From Epiperipatus broadwayi (taxonomy: Eukaryota > Onychophora > Udeonychophora > Euonychophora > Peripatidae): a stretch of DNA of 64,000 bases. Numbering within the stretch: position 1 is the stretch's first letter; each line of letters opens with the position of its first letter. The notes beneath the pieces are model-generated. The model did no database searches, was not told where the DNA came from, and saw only the letters and a program-made list of their open reading frames with translations. This document shows positions 1 to 13,122 of this stretch, piece by piece. The position numbers and the translations under genes were made by a program. The stretch is from positions 994,001-1,058,000 of the forward strand of contig JAQFVV010006311.1 in the NCBI GenBank assembly GCA_028023455.1, read 5' to 3'.

Positions 1-118
1 TTTATGGGATGATGTCTTTGGGTATTAAAGAACCAGAGACATCAAGATGTATATATACCCTGAGTTCAGATCTATATGACTGTATAAGTGAATAATTTTG
101 GCTTGAAAATATCTGTTT
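1..118. other. AT-rich sequence, nothing recognised
   Basis: No coding signal, repeat or RNA gene was recognised in this short edge segment. Confidence 0.5.
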
Positions 119-365
119 TCCATTTTGGACTCATAGCTTTATAGTTAACTAAAAAGATAGCTGGAGGTTGTATTAGATCCTAAGATCTAGGTGCAGTGTT
201 TTCAGATCCAAGACTCCCAACAAATAAAAGTCACAAGCTAGAAATAAGTCAGGGAATACTGAATAAGTAGGCACTAGATATGGATCATATGCACAAACTT
301 CTTGCATCCAATGATTACTATGGCTTGTACTGGATGGCATTATTATATAGAGATTTGTCACTGTT
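119..365 (+). repeat. F-family repeat, partial copy
   Basis: This segment aligns by eye with 42285-42545. Both carry the block TAGATCCTAAGATCTA, the block GAGTAGGCACTAGATA (AAGTAGGCACTAGATA here), and a right end describing CATCCA-TGATTACT followed by a TGGCA..ATT core. The left inverted arm present in the 42230-42540 copy is missing here, so this is a truncated copy of a foldback element. A short related block (a CACAAGCTAGAAAT-like string followed by CAGGGAATA) also occurs near 63070-63105, which links it to the foldback at 62681-63177. No coding capacity is seen. Confidence 0.65.
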
Positions 366-2657
366 TTTAAAAAAATCTACCAACATATTTAAACTGGTAT
401 TTTCAAGTTGCATTCAGGAAATAGATGTAAAGCAAATGATATAATATATTCACACTCTCATTCTAAATCACTTAAGATTGGCCTATATAAGTGCATTTAA
501 GTTCAAAAATAAGATGATCATTCTTATTTTCTCAAAGTCTTTATTTTGTAGTTGGAACAAGAGGATTCTCACATTTAACATTGCCGATTTGGTCCAAGTG
601 AGGAGGAATTATTACCTTCTAAATAGAATTAAATAGATTCTGCTGACTGCCTCTTTTGAATTAATTAGCATTATCATCAGCATATTATAAATTCTGAAGA
701 CAAACAATGTAAATTAAAATATCAGACTATATATAATAAATTATAGTTATTAATAGTGGAATAGCAAATTAAATAATAGTGTACATATTTTCTTATTGAA
801 GTAATATAATTTTGTTAATAGAAACATGAGTAAGTTTATGCATGAGAGATTTTGAATGGATTTTCAAATAAACAAGAATTATTTTTAATTAATTATTGGT
901 ATGCTAATTAAAGTTGATCTAAATATTGGTTCAAAAAGATAATGAAGACAAGCTGGACTTTCTTTTCTCCTCAATATATAGGGAGCACAGAGGTGAAGAA
1001 TTCCAGAGAAATCACACTCTGATTGTAGATATTTTTAATAACCATATAAGTAAACTAGAATTATTTATATAATATCACAACTGACCTGAGAAGAGGAGGA
1101 AAGCAGTGCAATGTTTTTTTTGGGTGTATCTGGTAGTGGTGGTTTTTTTTTGAAAATATGATAAAAACACTTAGATATTTAAAAAAAATTATCTTATTTG
1201 CAAATATTTCTTAATTCTACTAGCAATTTTCTAGGATTGTCCAAAAAATAATGTGAAAAATTTTGAAAGATAAAAATAAAAATTTACTAAATATATATTT
1301 TTGTTTTAAGATATTATTTAATTATTGTTTCAAAATTATTTTCTTTTAGCATGTGTTTTTAAAAATGGCTGGGTTTATTTTATAGAAATGAATAAAAAAT
1401 TTAAGTTATTTACTGAATACATTAAATGATTAAATTCATATTTCCAAATTTTTCTGCAAAAGCGCTAGAAAAAATGTCTTTTAATTTACAAATTTTATTT
1501 ATTAGAATGGGGGTGGCAGAGTAAAATTATCTTGCACAAAAATGCTTCATACCCATGCAACAATGATACTCTTAATAAAAATGCAGAAAATCATGAAAAT
1601 ATTCTCACATCTTCAGACAAAATTAATGATTTCAGAGAAAAGTTATTGCTTTGAAAGAAAAGAAGAGAAAATACAGTAGAAATGTTTGAACTAGTGAAAA
1701 CATGCAAACTGGATAAAAATCAAGCCTTTTATAAATCTCTTAACAAATTAGCATGACCAAATAGTTTTAAATAATTAAATATATAAAAAATGTTTAAAAT
1801 AGGCCAAGATATTTCAAATTGGACACCAAATATAACAGTGAAAAAGTTTGAAGATAAACATTCTTTTATATTCAGATTTGTCAAATATATTAGAAAATGA
1901 AGATAGTTAGAGAATTAGTTCATTAACTAATAATGCACTTATTTTTTAGAGATTTCCTAAAAGTTATTTAAATAGAACTGTTGAATTAATTCAGTTACTT
2001 CAGTGCTTGAATTACACATATCTTTCTAGTAACTGATGATACAATTATTTTATTTACTCTTTCTTAGAAATTTAATTTTAGGATATATCAGTTTTAGTTT
2101 CAATAAGTAGTACAAATAACTGATAGCTTTCTTTTATTTCTTTTGCTTATTTTCCCTAGAATTATACTATAAGAGTAATTCCATATATTTTTTAAATATA
2201 TGGCGTAGGTCAGGAATGGCCAATCTATGGTACATTAGCCAAATACTGTTGATCCTCTGGTTATAAAAATAAAAAGAAAAGCATAAATATTATAAAGTAA
2301 TAGTGCAATCAAAAAATCATTTTTATTAGACTAAAAAAAATTATAATAAAAATTCAATGATCAAAAAAAAAAAAAAAAGACGTTCACATTTTTATCTAAG
2401 ATTTTGTTTAACACACGACTGCCCTATTCCCGACTAAATCGTAAGTTTTTAATTTTCAATTTTGTAAGTCATCTTTATATGTTGGTAAATTGTATTTTAT
2501 TTGTTCTTTTAAGCGTTGCAGTTTTATTCTTTACAAAAACATTTTTTTAATTTATGAAACTAATAAAAAAAAAAATAGTACAAAAACAAATTGTGGGAAT
2601 GAACTGATTTAAATTTGAAAATACGCTCTCCTACATTTTATTAACAAACGTGTCTCC
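366..2657. other. AT-rich intergenic or intronic sequence
   Basis: Only short AT-rich frames and A/T homopolymers occur. A string at about 2211-2235 (CAGGAATGGCCAATCTATGG) loosely recalls a hAT terminal repeat, but no matching right end was found. Nothing else is recognised. Confidence 0.5.
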
Positions 2658-2671
2658 AAATATTAAAAGTC

Positions 2672-2773
2672 GTCTTGCGTTGTTAGCCGAGAGGTATCGC
2701 AGCCGCCATGCAAGCAAGTAGTTGGTTGCAGACGGGTGTGGGTTCGCGTCCCGGCAGATGCTATGACATATGA
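2672..2773 (+). mobile_element. tRNA-like mini-retroposon, copy 1 (long-body type)
   Basis: The tRNA-like body is at 2677-2762. It starts GCGTTGTTAGCCGAGAGG, where TTAGCCGAGAGG fits an RNA polymerase III A box, and it contains the B-box-like GGTTCGCGTCC. The T-loop reads TTCGC rather than the usual TTCGA. The 5' leader is GTCTT and the 3' flank is ATGACATATGA. A perfect 14-bp direct repeat (AAATATTAAAAGTC) lies at 2658-2671 and 2774-2787, as expected for a target-site duplication made by LINE machinery. The anticodon arm is disordered, so this is a retroposed pseudo-tRNA and not a working tRNA gene. Four related copies lie in the window. Confidence 0.8.
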
Positions 2774-2787
2774 AAATATTAAAAGTC

Positions 2788-5049
2788 TGGGGAAAAGGTT
2801 AGGTTTAAACTTTAATTTTTTTTTATAGTACGTTATTATATTATGAAAAAAAAACCAATAAATATTATTTATCTTTATTAACATTTTGAAAATTGTATGA
2901 TGCATCTAAATTCATGCATATAAAATATGGGGCATGAAATATTGCTAATTCTGGTAGAGTCACTTGTTTTGAGTAAAGTTCCTTATTTTATGTTTTCTTA
3001 ATATTAGATGCAATTTCATCCTAACTGAAGGCAGCTAATATCAAAATTGGATCTAAGGAATTATACTCAATTTGTGTTGAATAAATGGAGTTAGTTGTAC
3101 TCATCCAGTACATGTTCAAATATCACACAACTTCCTGAGAAATTAACTGTATAATTATTTTATTTACTATTTTTAAAATTTTTTTAGGATATATTAAATT
3201 TATATCTAAAGTTTGTAGAATTAAATTATAATAATTTTAGTTTTTTTTTCTTTTTAAACGTTTACTGTAAAGAGTTAAAATAACTCATTTTACTTTTCAG
3301 GTCAAACCAGTCATCCTAATGTCGTTTTTATTTTCCCCTAATTTATTATAAAGTTTTTTTTAAATGTAAATAAGGCACACAAGATCATACAAGCGAAATA
3401 AAATAGGGTTTTATTACTATTATAAAATCTATTAAATCTTGTTTAATTTATATATATCTTCAAAGGAAAAATAAACAAAGACAATGAAAAGAACCCACAT
3501 ATAATTTCTAAATATATGTATAATAATTAAAACATTTACACAATTATAAAATTTAAAAAATCAGTTAATTAAGTGCTTTCAAAACATATACATTAGCAAG
3601 CAAAACAATATATATATAAAAAAAAACTTTCAAGTTTTATTTGAAATTTTTTTACATATTAAAAAAAGATTAACCCTGCATATAATTATATAAAATTTTA
3701 ACCAAATGCTATTTATATATATTTAAAGAAAGATTTACTCTGATAAATAATAAAAAGAAAGGGAATATTAAAACTGCAACTAATAAATTGATTATTATAT
3801 ATATTTATAACTATATGCACCATTAAACATTTATTAAATTTGCAAATTAAAATAAAAATAAAAATGTATCGATAAACGGAATCATAATACCATTTTATTA
3901 ACACATGTTATTTATAAAATAAAACAGTAAAATTCTTTTATTAAATAAATTTTGCCAGTTTCATATAAAATGTGGGAGCAGCCTTTTTTTTTTAATCTTG
4001 GAGTGTTCTCAGTAAATCTAGTTAGTGTTCATAAAAATTTGCAAGCTTAGAGTCTTATATGAACTCATTTATTAACCCTTTAGCCATACAGTTTTTTACC
4101 TTTATATGACTGCTGAAAAACATGTAGTTTTTTTTTTTTTCAGCAAAATGATTTTACTTTTATATGGAAATATATATATATATTTTTCTCAACATGAGGC
4201 CTCTTCTTAACAATGTGTACTTTTAAGCTAAGACACGTATCAGACTTTTCTCCAAAACAAAAGACTGACTTGGAATATATATATAAAAACCTAAAGTTTT
4301 CTCTTAAATACTCCAATAATTTCAGAGAACTTACAGATCATTAAATATGACAGATTATTTTCATTGAAATTTCCATTATCAGTTTAAAATAAAAAATCCA
4401 TGAGATAGACATGTCTGGTATCTGTCCTATAAATTTTTTTTAGCCCAATCCTAGGATAGCATTTTTCTGATGATGTGTAATATAATTATCCTGAAAAACA
4501 GTTTCAACTCATTTACAGAGGTAGATTTACAGTTTTATATCCCAATTTCTTTTTGCTTAGGCATGTTTGTAAAAACTGATCTTTATAATTATTTGTTTTC
4601 ATAACACTCTTTTGTAGAAATATATCTTCAAAAATTAAATCAAAATATTTTAGTACTTTAGTATTTCTGCTTATATCATCAGTGATACATGACCATTCAA
4701 TGAAGAAAAAACAATTGAATAGAATTCAAAAGCCTAACATTATACATAACATTATTCTTTCCCTATCATCACTATTTTCTTCATCAGACTTGAAGTATTT
4801 TTATTTGAGTTCTCATTATTGCCAAAATAGATATATTCTAATTCTAAATCAGGTCAATGAGAATCATTCTAGACATGTCCTCATCACTTATAGATGTGTT
4901 GAAACAACAGGTGACATAAATGACATTTTTAAAGAAATTATTATAGATGTAATCTTACATTTATAAAGCAAAACATTTAACAACTTTTATCATATAAATT
5001 AAGTTCTAATTATATATATATAATTCAAAATTGCCTAATACTATACTAG
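2788..5049. other. AT-rich sequence, nothing recognised
   Basis: Contains homopolymer runs and (TA)n tracts. A 94-codon open frame at 4682-4966 resembles no family known to me and is probably chance. No RNA gene or repeat was recognised. Confidence 0.5.
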
Positions 5050-5191
5050 TAATAAATAAAATACAAAACCATGAAACAACACAATACTAGATAAAAATCC
5101 CAATTTTGCCAAAATCCTTACATGACTATGATTTCATTTACTAACAAATAGACATTCTTGAGTGAAAATAAAACTAAAAAAATAACATATA

Positions 5192-6144
5192 CACCTGGGT
5201 CTCTTTTTACGTGGATTTATTTAATGCAATTTTGAAGTTACGATTCACGTTTCTCCAGAAGTCGAACTCCAATATTGCGCTATTACTTTAAATAATAAAT
5301 TTCGCACACTTATGTCATATTGAAAGAAATAGCACATTATTGGAATTCGACTTTCATCTTAGTAATTTCAATATTTTCAGTGCTTTATAATAGTAAGATT
5401 TTATGCAATAATGAAATTAAAATCATGATTTCCACATTTTATGTATACACACATTAAATTTTACAAGATTATAATGTAAATTTGTTCAAACATTGTGTGT
5501 GTTAATTTTGCATTTTAAATCACATTCTGTTTTTGCTTTTTAAAAAAGAACATAATCAATTATTAATCATTTAGTATCCGCAAGTTTATTTTTAAAAGGT
5601 GAATAATAGCAGTGGGCACAATTAAAATTGAAAATTAAAAAATTAAAGACAAAAATAAGAATTTAATTTTTAGTTGTTAGATTAATTACTAATTATGTTG
5701 TCATCAGAAAACCATTAACACAATGTGAGAGCGATGTTGGCGCTAGTTGTATTTCCTTTTGTGAAGAATCTGATTTTTTACCAGTTTGCAAACAAACCTG
5801 TTTATCAGAAAATAGCAATAATAATGAAAACATGTATAAAAAATGTAAATTACTGTAAATTATGTATTGTTTTGAATAAAATTAAATATTATAGTTAAAA
5901 AAAGTTTGTCTTGTATCAATTTTTTTCAAATTTGAAATTTTTTATTTGTCATATTTTATTTCCTTATTTTTTTGCGCACAAATTTTAAAGTAATTTTACA
6001 TTGGTGCTTTGCTTTTATGTGACTTTTGAAAAATCACAGTCCGTATCCCCCCCTTTTCAAGGTAAGTTATGTCTATTTTTGCGCGATTTCATTTGCACGT
6101 GTTTTCTGAGGAACCTATCTATCGCGTAAAACGAGACCCAGGTG
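5192..6144. mobile_element. Non-autonomous DNA transposon with CACCTGGGTCTC ends, copy 1
   Basis: The left end CACCTGGGTCTC and the right end GAGACCCAGGTG are perfect inverted repeats of 12 bp, extending imperfectly to about 22 bp (TTTTTACGTGG against CGCGTAAAACGAG). A TA dinucleotide flanks each end, consistent with a TA target duplication. The 953-bp interior has no long reading frame. It aligns with the second copy at 21665-22724, for example at AGAAAACCATTAACACA and AAAGTTTGTCTTGTA. A TA target is typical of Tc1/mariner-like enzymes, but the end sequence matches no family I can name, so the superfamily is left open. Confidence 0.75.
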
Positions 6145-6146
6145 TA

Positions 6147-6416
6147 TATGCAAAACAAACAAACCTTCCCATAATTCATTTCAAAACAACTTCCCTTTAT
6201 ATCAAAAGATGTCTTCATAAGATTGATAGCCTCAGATTCAAGAAGTTTTATCATTAAAGTTTCTTTTACTCTTCTTTTTAATTCATTCACCATTGCAATG
6301 TCAAATAATATTTTATAATCTGTATTCAATTCATGAATATATAAAGCTATCCTTTGATATAAAGGGAAGTTGGTTTTTGAAATGAATTATGGGAAGGTTT
6401 GTTTGTTTTGCATATA
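6147..6416. mobile_element. Hairpin MITE inside the 5-7 kb nest
   Basis: A left arm of about 62 nt at 6148-6209 is the near-perfect reverse complement of 6353-6416. The blocks TGCAAAACAAACAAACC and GGTTTGTTTGTTTTGCA pair at the tips, and TTCCCTTTATATCAAA pairs with TTTGATATAAAGGGAA at the base. The arms are very similar, so the insertion is young. The minus strand across the loop is open for 91 codons (6057-6329) and reads like ordinary amphipathic protein (AMVNELKRRVKETLMIKLLE), but I recognise no family. It may be a remnant of the parent transposase, or chance. Confidence 0.7.
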
Positions 6417-6554
6417 TATGTTGTTTCTTTAGTTTGATTTTCACTTGAAAAGGTCTATTTGTTAGTAGATGAAACCATGGTTATGTAAGAATTTTAGTAA
6501 AATTTGAATTTTTATCTAATATTGTATTGTTTTATGGTTTTGTATTTATATATA

Positions 6555-6798
6555 TGTTATAATCAAAATACTCCAACCCTGGTTTATTAAATGAATGAAA
6601 TATTCTCAATCCAAAGTATAAGGTAAAACTTTATGCTTTCTTTCCAAAATGCTTTAGATTGGTCTCTATAAAGGGATTAAAGTAAGAGAGTAAAAATGGC
6701 CCAATTTTTTCTTTCAAAAAATTTTATTTTGTGCTTTAGATTGAGAATATTTCATTCACTTAATTAATTAGTGTTGGATAATAATCTTGATTATAACA
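6555..6798. mobile_element. Hairpin MITE adjoining the nest
   Basis: The left arm at 6555-6620 pairs with the right arm at 6727-6798. The tips are TGTTATAATC and GATTATAACA, and an inner block AATGAAATATTCTCAATC pairs with GATTGAGAATATTTCATT. The loop is about 105 bp and non-coding. It directly adjoins the right arm of the outer foldback at 5050-6553. Confidence 0.7.
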
Positions 6799-8454
6799 TA
6801 ATGTTAACTGCTGGGAAAGTTTATGTATATCAAAAACATATGAAATATCCTGAAAATTTACATAAAAATATATATCTAAACATTTTTATATAAAAGAAAA
6901 AATAAAATATTATTAGTGTTATCTAGAGCATATAGAATAAAAAAAATATTTAATAGAATAAAAAAAAATATTTAATTTCACTGAATAGCAATAGAAATCC
7001 TAATTATATATTTCAAAAACTTTTACAAGACATATGCAAAATATGAACTATACATGAAATATTAGAATATATAAAGTACAAAATTTTGAAATACATTTTT
7101 TTTTCAATGTATATCGGATAACCCAAGCTAATGAAACCATTCAAGATACAAATTTAAAAATAAGTCACATGTTTACAACATATGAGATAAAGTGTAAAAA
7201 TATATATGAAATAATATTACAAAATCAAAAGGTCAAAATATAATGTATATATATATATAAGGAAAATCTAAATTGAAAATCTTTCTATAGAAGAAATATA
7301 CAATTTTACTATTATAAATTCTGGTACACAATAACTTACCTCTATGTTTATTAATTGAGAAAAAAACTTTTTTTTTCTTCCAATTTTCTAAGAGCATGTG
7401 ATAGAAAAAATTAACAAAACAAAGTATTTATATTTGATCTTAAAAAAAATCTTAACAAAATAGATGTTTCATTTAAGACTCATTTATATTACAAAATCTG
7501 GAAATCTAGAACTTTCAGTAATTTAAATATTTCTATTAAAAATATGAAAACTACAACTAGAATTTTTTTCTTTAATATGGAAAAAGCCAAATTCCTAGGA
7601 TAAAACCAGAAATTATAGGTCTTCATCATCTAAATAAGCCTTAAGAAATGAACAAAAAGTGCAAACATATGTATCAAGCCCAAAAATCTCTAGAGAAAAG
7701 TTAAGTATATTTTCTTAAGTTGAAAACACATGCATTTATTTCTCCACTTTTTTCCTTTAAAAATTTAATATAGTACAGTATTTTGTTCACAGAAATGCCT
7801 TGTTAAGTACTTTCCTTAAGATAAAAATACCTATTTAATAATAAAAGAAAAAAAATTGTTCTGAAATGAGATATATATTCACAAAATAAATAATCTATTA
7901 GAGAAATAATAACAAAAGAGATGCAATTTTCTGCTAAAGTTACATGCACATCCAAATTAACTAAAATTATAATTATGTTAAAGGGTCACTTTCTAATAAA
8001 AACTGAAAAAACATTGGATTTATGGATAATTGCAAACCATTTATAATAAGCTGGATATAGTTGTGTATATTCTGAAATTAATAGAAGTTTATAAAACAAC
8101 TAGAAAAATCATGTAAGCTAATTATTAGACTACTATTAAATTTTCTGCACCATTAAAAAATTATTGAAAAAAAAAATGTCCTGAATAAACATTTAAATGA
8201 ACTGAAAATGGATTGTTCTGGTATATCAATGTCTTCAGAAACTTTGCTATCCTGTTCAGTAAAAAAAATAATGGTAACAATACATTAAGTTGTTTTTAAA
8301 AGTGGATGTGAATGAATAAATGCACATGGTAAATAGATGCATGAATGTGCTTTCATACAATTTATTATTCTCAACTGCATTATTTTTTATTTTAAAATTT
8401 TCTTTATATTTTAAAATGTCTGTATTGCATATATATTATAACAAGTCTGTTATA
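6799..8454. other. AT-rich sequence, nothing recognised
   Basis: Very AT-rich with short poly-A/T and (TA)n tracts. No reading frame, RNA gene or repeat was recognised. Confidence 0.5.
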
Positions 8455-8500
8455 TGGCACACAATAATATAGTGTGTGTGCACATATATATGTAAAGTTG

Positions 8501-10428
8501 AAATCAGTTTCAAGTATTAGTAGATTTTGAACATGATTCAGATTTGAATGAAATTAATGTGAAAATAACTGATAACCTTTTAAAAACTGCAACAAAGATA
8601 GCTGGTAAAAAAAAGCAACAATTGATCAATAAAATTTCTATCGAGACTAGAAAATTTATGAAGAAAAGAAGAAATATGAAGATATACAAAAATGATGCAT
8701 TAAAAAGGATTGAATATCTGAAAATGATATAAGAAACAATAACTGTGAACTAGCAAGGAAAGCTGTAGAAGAAAATAAAAATCCCAATAATGTAAAAACA
8801 ACATTTTGATATTTGTAGGAAATTTATATCTGCAATAAAAACAAATGATAGAATTATTACTAAAAAGAGAGATGACATCATGAAATGAGTAGAAGACTTT
8901 TATCAAGAATTATATAGTAATAAAGAACAAGTACCTCCTATATCTATTATATCTTCTGAATTGCCCAGAATTTTAAATGAAGAAGTGAGACATGCAATAA
9001 ATATATAAAGAAAGGAAAGTCTCAAAGTAATGATGGAATTACAATTAATATATTAAAAGAAGCAGTGAAGAAATAGAAATTTTTTTTAGCAAAGATATAT
9101 ACCAAATGTCTAAATGATAAAGATGTACCAGATGATTGGAAGAATACAGTATTGATATTAATATTTAAGAAAGGTGATAAATAAGATATTATAAATTACA
9201 GACTTATCAGCCTTTTATCAGTTTTATACAATATTTTTACAAGATAATTACAACTCATCTACAGAAAACAGTGGATTTCCACCAACCAAGAAAACAAGTT
9301 GGACTTAAAAGTGGTTTTAGTACAATAAATCATATCCAGGTATTGAGAGAAGTTATAGAAAGGACAAATGAATATGAGTTGCCATTATGTTTTGGTTACA
9401 GAAAGGCATTTGATTTTATAAACATTTCTTCAGTGATTAGAGCATTGGATCATCAAGATATAGATCCAGGATATTGTCATATTTTAAAAATATTTATAAA
9501 AATGCAACAGCAACAATTCGATTACATAATGATATTGGGAAAGTGAACATTGAGAAGGGTGTAAAACAGGGTGACTTCATATCTCCAAACTTTTTACAGC
9601 AGTGCTGCAAGAAGTATTTTGTGGGTTAAAATGGTAAGCTAAAGGAGTGAAAGTAAATGGAGATCATTTAAGTCATTTAGATTTTGCAGATGATGTAGTT
9701 GTTTTTGCAAATAATGCTTTAGAGCTTCAGGAAATGTTGCAGGAATTATCAGATGAAAGTAGGAAAGTAGGACTAAAGATAAATGTTAAAAAGACTAAAG
9801 TAATGTTTAATCTATTTTCTCAAAATATGAAAATAATGATGAGTTAGAAAAAGTTAACAGATTATTAATATATATTGAAACATAATGGATGAAATTAATC
9901 ATAGAATTAAACTTGGTTGGAGTGCTTTTGGTAGAAATAACTTGATACTAAAAGAAAATATGCCTATGTGTTTGAAAAGAAAGGTTTTTAACAAATGTGT
10001 TTTATCAGTTCTTACTTATAAATCTGAGAATTTGACACTTAATAGAGGAGCAATATAGAGACTTCAGACCACTCAAAGAAGTATGGAGAGATGCATGGCT
10101 GGGAGTAACAAGAAGAGATCAAAATGCAATGTATGGATAACAGAACAAACAGGTGTTACTGACCTCATTGAAAAAATTAAAATATTGAAGTGGAGTTGGG
10201 CTAGACATATTGTTAGAAGAGATGATAATAAATGGACAATTGAAATCTTAAACTGAATTCCAAGATATTGTAAAAGACCCAAAAAGAGACCACATGTTAG
10301 ATGGATGGATGAAATAAGAAAGTGTGCAGGGGTGATGTGAAGAAGAGAAGCTAAAGATTGGAGAAGATGGATTGAACTTGGAGAGACCTTCATTCTGCAG
10401 TGGATTGATAATGGTTGATGATGATGAT
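8501..10428 (+). mobile_element. RTE-type LINE, 5'-truncated and decayed copy
   Basis: This segment follows the intact element from about master position 55528 to its end at 57533. It covers the end of the endonuclease linker, the whole reverse transcriptase ([15 protein letters not shown] at 9661-9720 keeps the FADD motif) and the C-terminal domain, then a (GATGAT) tail. Stop codons and small indels break the frame many times, as at 8730 and 9181. It is inserted in R3k copy A, with a 10-bp direct repeat AAAGTTGAAA / AAAATTGAAA (one mismatch) at 8494-8503 and 10429-10438. 5' truncation and a flanking duplication are typical of target-primed reverse transcription. Confidence 0.93.
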
Positions 10429-13056
10429 AAAATTGAAAGGAAAAGTAGAAATAAACACAGATATAAATTTTTGTAGATATTTTCTACATTTCACTTGGAA
10501 GAATATTGACTGTAAAGGGTTAAATAACTCTCAATTCAAAACAGAATTTTATTATAAATTAAAACATTTAAAAAGGTCTAAATAAATTAATATTGTAATT
10601 CTCATTTTGAATTTAAAAACAAACATGATTTATTTTTGAAATAATGCTTGTACACATTTCTTTTATCTATTTTTAAAAATCTTTGTAGTTTAAAAATTCC
10701 AAAGGATTAAAGTAAAAACATGTAGATCACACCTTTGGTAAAATTTCAGAGTTGCTTCCAAAAGTAGCTTGTAATTAAAAGTGATTTGAAAAGAATAAAA
10801 CTGATTTTAATCAAGATAAATATTGAACAGAAAAAACTCTGTTTTTATTTACTGTTTTTATCACCTCATGATTAAAAAGGATTAGACAGATTGAAAATGG
10901 TCTGCAATGTGTTTTAATCATCTCAGATGATTCTATAAAAGGGCTGATAAAGAAATTCAGTTTGGCTTGTAGTTTCTGTAAGAGCTGGCCAGAAGAGTTT
11001 GGCTTTAATATTCTTGAGAAGCAGTTAGCAGAAGAGCTAACAGCAGAGCTCAATGCAAAGTTGGCTAAAATATTTTGTGAAGAGTTGGTAACTGTAACAG
11101 AAAGTGGCCACAGTAAATCTAGCTGCAGAGATGGTTGGCAAAATTAGACAGAGTTACCATGAATATGTGGCTGGAGTCAAGAATAAAGGAGAAGCTGCTC
11201 TATAGTTCACTGCTAGAGTTGACTCACATAAGGCCTGGGTCAACTTCTGATGAGTCTAGCCTGCTTAAATGTGTTCTAAGAAGACAACTAACTGCTTACC
11301 TGGAACAATTCTAGACAGAAGGAAGCTCATGGAATGCCAATCATAGCTGAATTATTCTGTTCCTGATGTGACTATAAACTAATCTCACTCAGACCACTAA
11401 GTTTACCAAGAGAAGGCTTGAAGAATTGGTATATGTATGCTGATGTTCATTTATATATGCAGAGAGAAGCACAGATAAATGTATATATAATGGTGAGTAG
11501 CATTATATATAACATGAACAAAATTTGAAATAAGTTTTTTTTAATAATTCATTTTAAAATGACATTTTAAAAGTGAGATATACAATCTGTAGCGATTATT
11601 TTAAATCATTTATTGAGAGGGCAGAAAGACATTTGGAAATTTATATTTTTTAATTGTAAAATTGATTTTATTTTCATTTATTAAAAAAAAAAAACAGACA
11701 TTTTAAAAGTGAAACAAACACAAATAATTGTGCATGGATTAAAAATTAAGAGTCAAGATTAATTCCTTGGCCATCTTATTTTTTTTAAAAAAGGAAAAAG
11801 ACTTCAGGAGTCTTTTTAGATTGAAAATATATATATACCTGCTGTATTAATTGTAAAGATGACTCTATATTATTTTAAAAATGTAATAATTACTTAACAT
11901 AGGCTATTAAAGATTGATTTTATTTTTGAAAAAAAAAAAGGAAGAAATCTAAAAGCATTATGATTAATTAAAACCTGATTTTATTTTCAATAAGAAAAGA
12001 ACTTTTATAAACTTTCAAAAAGAAAGAAATTTTATTATTGATACACATGTATATATGCAAATGTTATGTATATTTAAAATAGAATTAGTTATAAAAATTA
12101 ATAAATTTTGCTATTATCAAATATGATAAAAAATCAATTCATTTACATAGAAAATGAATTCATTTATAGAATTAATAAATTGTTGTACCGCACATATGTG
12201 CTCAGATTATATATATATGTGTTGTAAATGAACCCATTAAGAGGTATATAAAAGCACAATGTAATAAATTGAATTAAACTACACATATAGGTGAATTTTA
12301 ATCATTTATTGTATTTTATATAATGATTCAAAGATGTTCAGAAATTATTATGTCACACCATATGTCTGTGTGTGTGTATATATATATATATATCAAGGAG
12401 TGTCAAATAGACACAAATGTAAATTTTAATCATTTTTAATTATAATTAAATGTCAATTCAAATATGTATTGATGTAATAATAAAATATGTGTTTGTGTGC
12501 CTATATAGAACATATATGTAAATCACAATGTAACAACTTGAGATGTGTATAGTAATTTTGTAAACACAAATGTGATAATTTTTTTAATTGTAAGTTAATC
12601 AAAATCAAAAGGCTTAATTGATGTGCATAGCCTTATCCTAGACCTTAATATCATTTTTATTGTTAATAAACTTGTGCTCAATTGTTAAAAATTGTATTGC
12701 ACCATCTCTTGGTCACCATAACAATAAGAGCACATGTTCTTTGAGCTAGATTTGTGTATAATGGCTGGATATATAAATGCAGATATACATTAAGTGTTTT
12801 TGGGTATCCAGAGATGATCAATCATTATTCTGGTTGATGCAAAAGAGAATATTTTTTAAAGCCCATGCACTACATTTTATTTTATTTTAGTCTTATTAGA
12901 AGTTAAGTTTATAGTTGGCTAGTACAAGTGGCCAGAGTATAGCTGATGATCAGCATGTTTTATTGTCCCAGCAATATTGTTTTCTGATTTTTTATTATTA
13001 TGTATTCTGATGGATTAGCACTTAAGTGGTGCATCCAAATTAATATGTTTAAATAA

Positions 13057-13122
13057 TTGCCCAATCTGGCTTAGCCTGATCTACAGGAAACCCATTTCCA
13101 ATCCAGTCACCAGATGTACTGT
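13057..13122 (+). repeat. tRNA-like block near the 3' end of R3k copy A
   Basis: Worn version of a block better kept in copies B and C: CAATCTGGC..TTAGCCTGATCTA..CCAATCCAGTCACCAG. In copy B the B-box-like GTTCAAATCCA is intact. Here the B box is eroded to TTTCCAATCCA. The block appears to be part of the repeat itself, because it sits at the same place in all three copies. Confidence 0.5.

Larger units (their letters stand above)
5050..6553. mobile_element. Outer foldback element, centre filled by later insertions
   Basis: The segment at 5050-5189 is the diverged reverse complement of 6417-6553. Paired blocks include ATACAAAACCAT (left) against ATGGTTTTGTAT (right) and TACTAACAAATAGA against TCTATTTGTTAGTA. 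The arms meet at AATAACATAT / ATATGTTGTTTC, so the parent element was nearly a pure hairpin of about 290 bp. Its centre now holds the CACCTGGG element (5192-6144) and a second hairpin (6147-6416). No transposase is present and the superfamily is unknown. Confidence 0.7.

Noticed and set aside
2211-2345. Possible hAT element starting CAGGAATGGCCAATC
   Set aside because: No matching inverted end or 8-bp duplication could be found downstream.
12370-12395. (TG)n(TA)n tract as a Z-DNA or regulatory element
   Set aside because: Ordinary microsatellite inside R3k, with similar tracts at many places.
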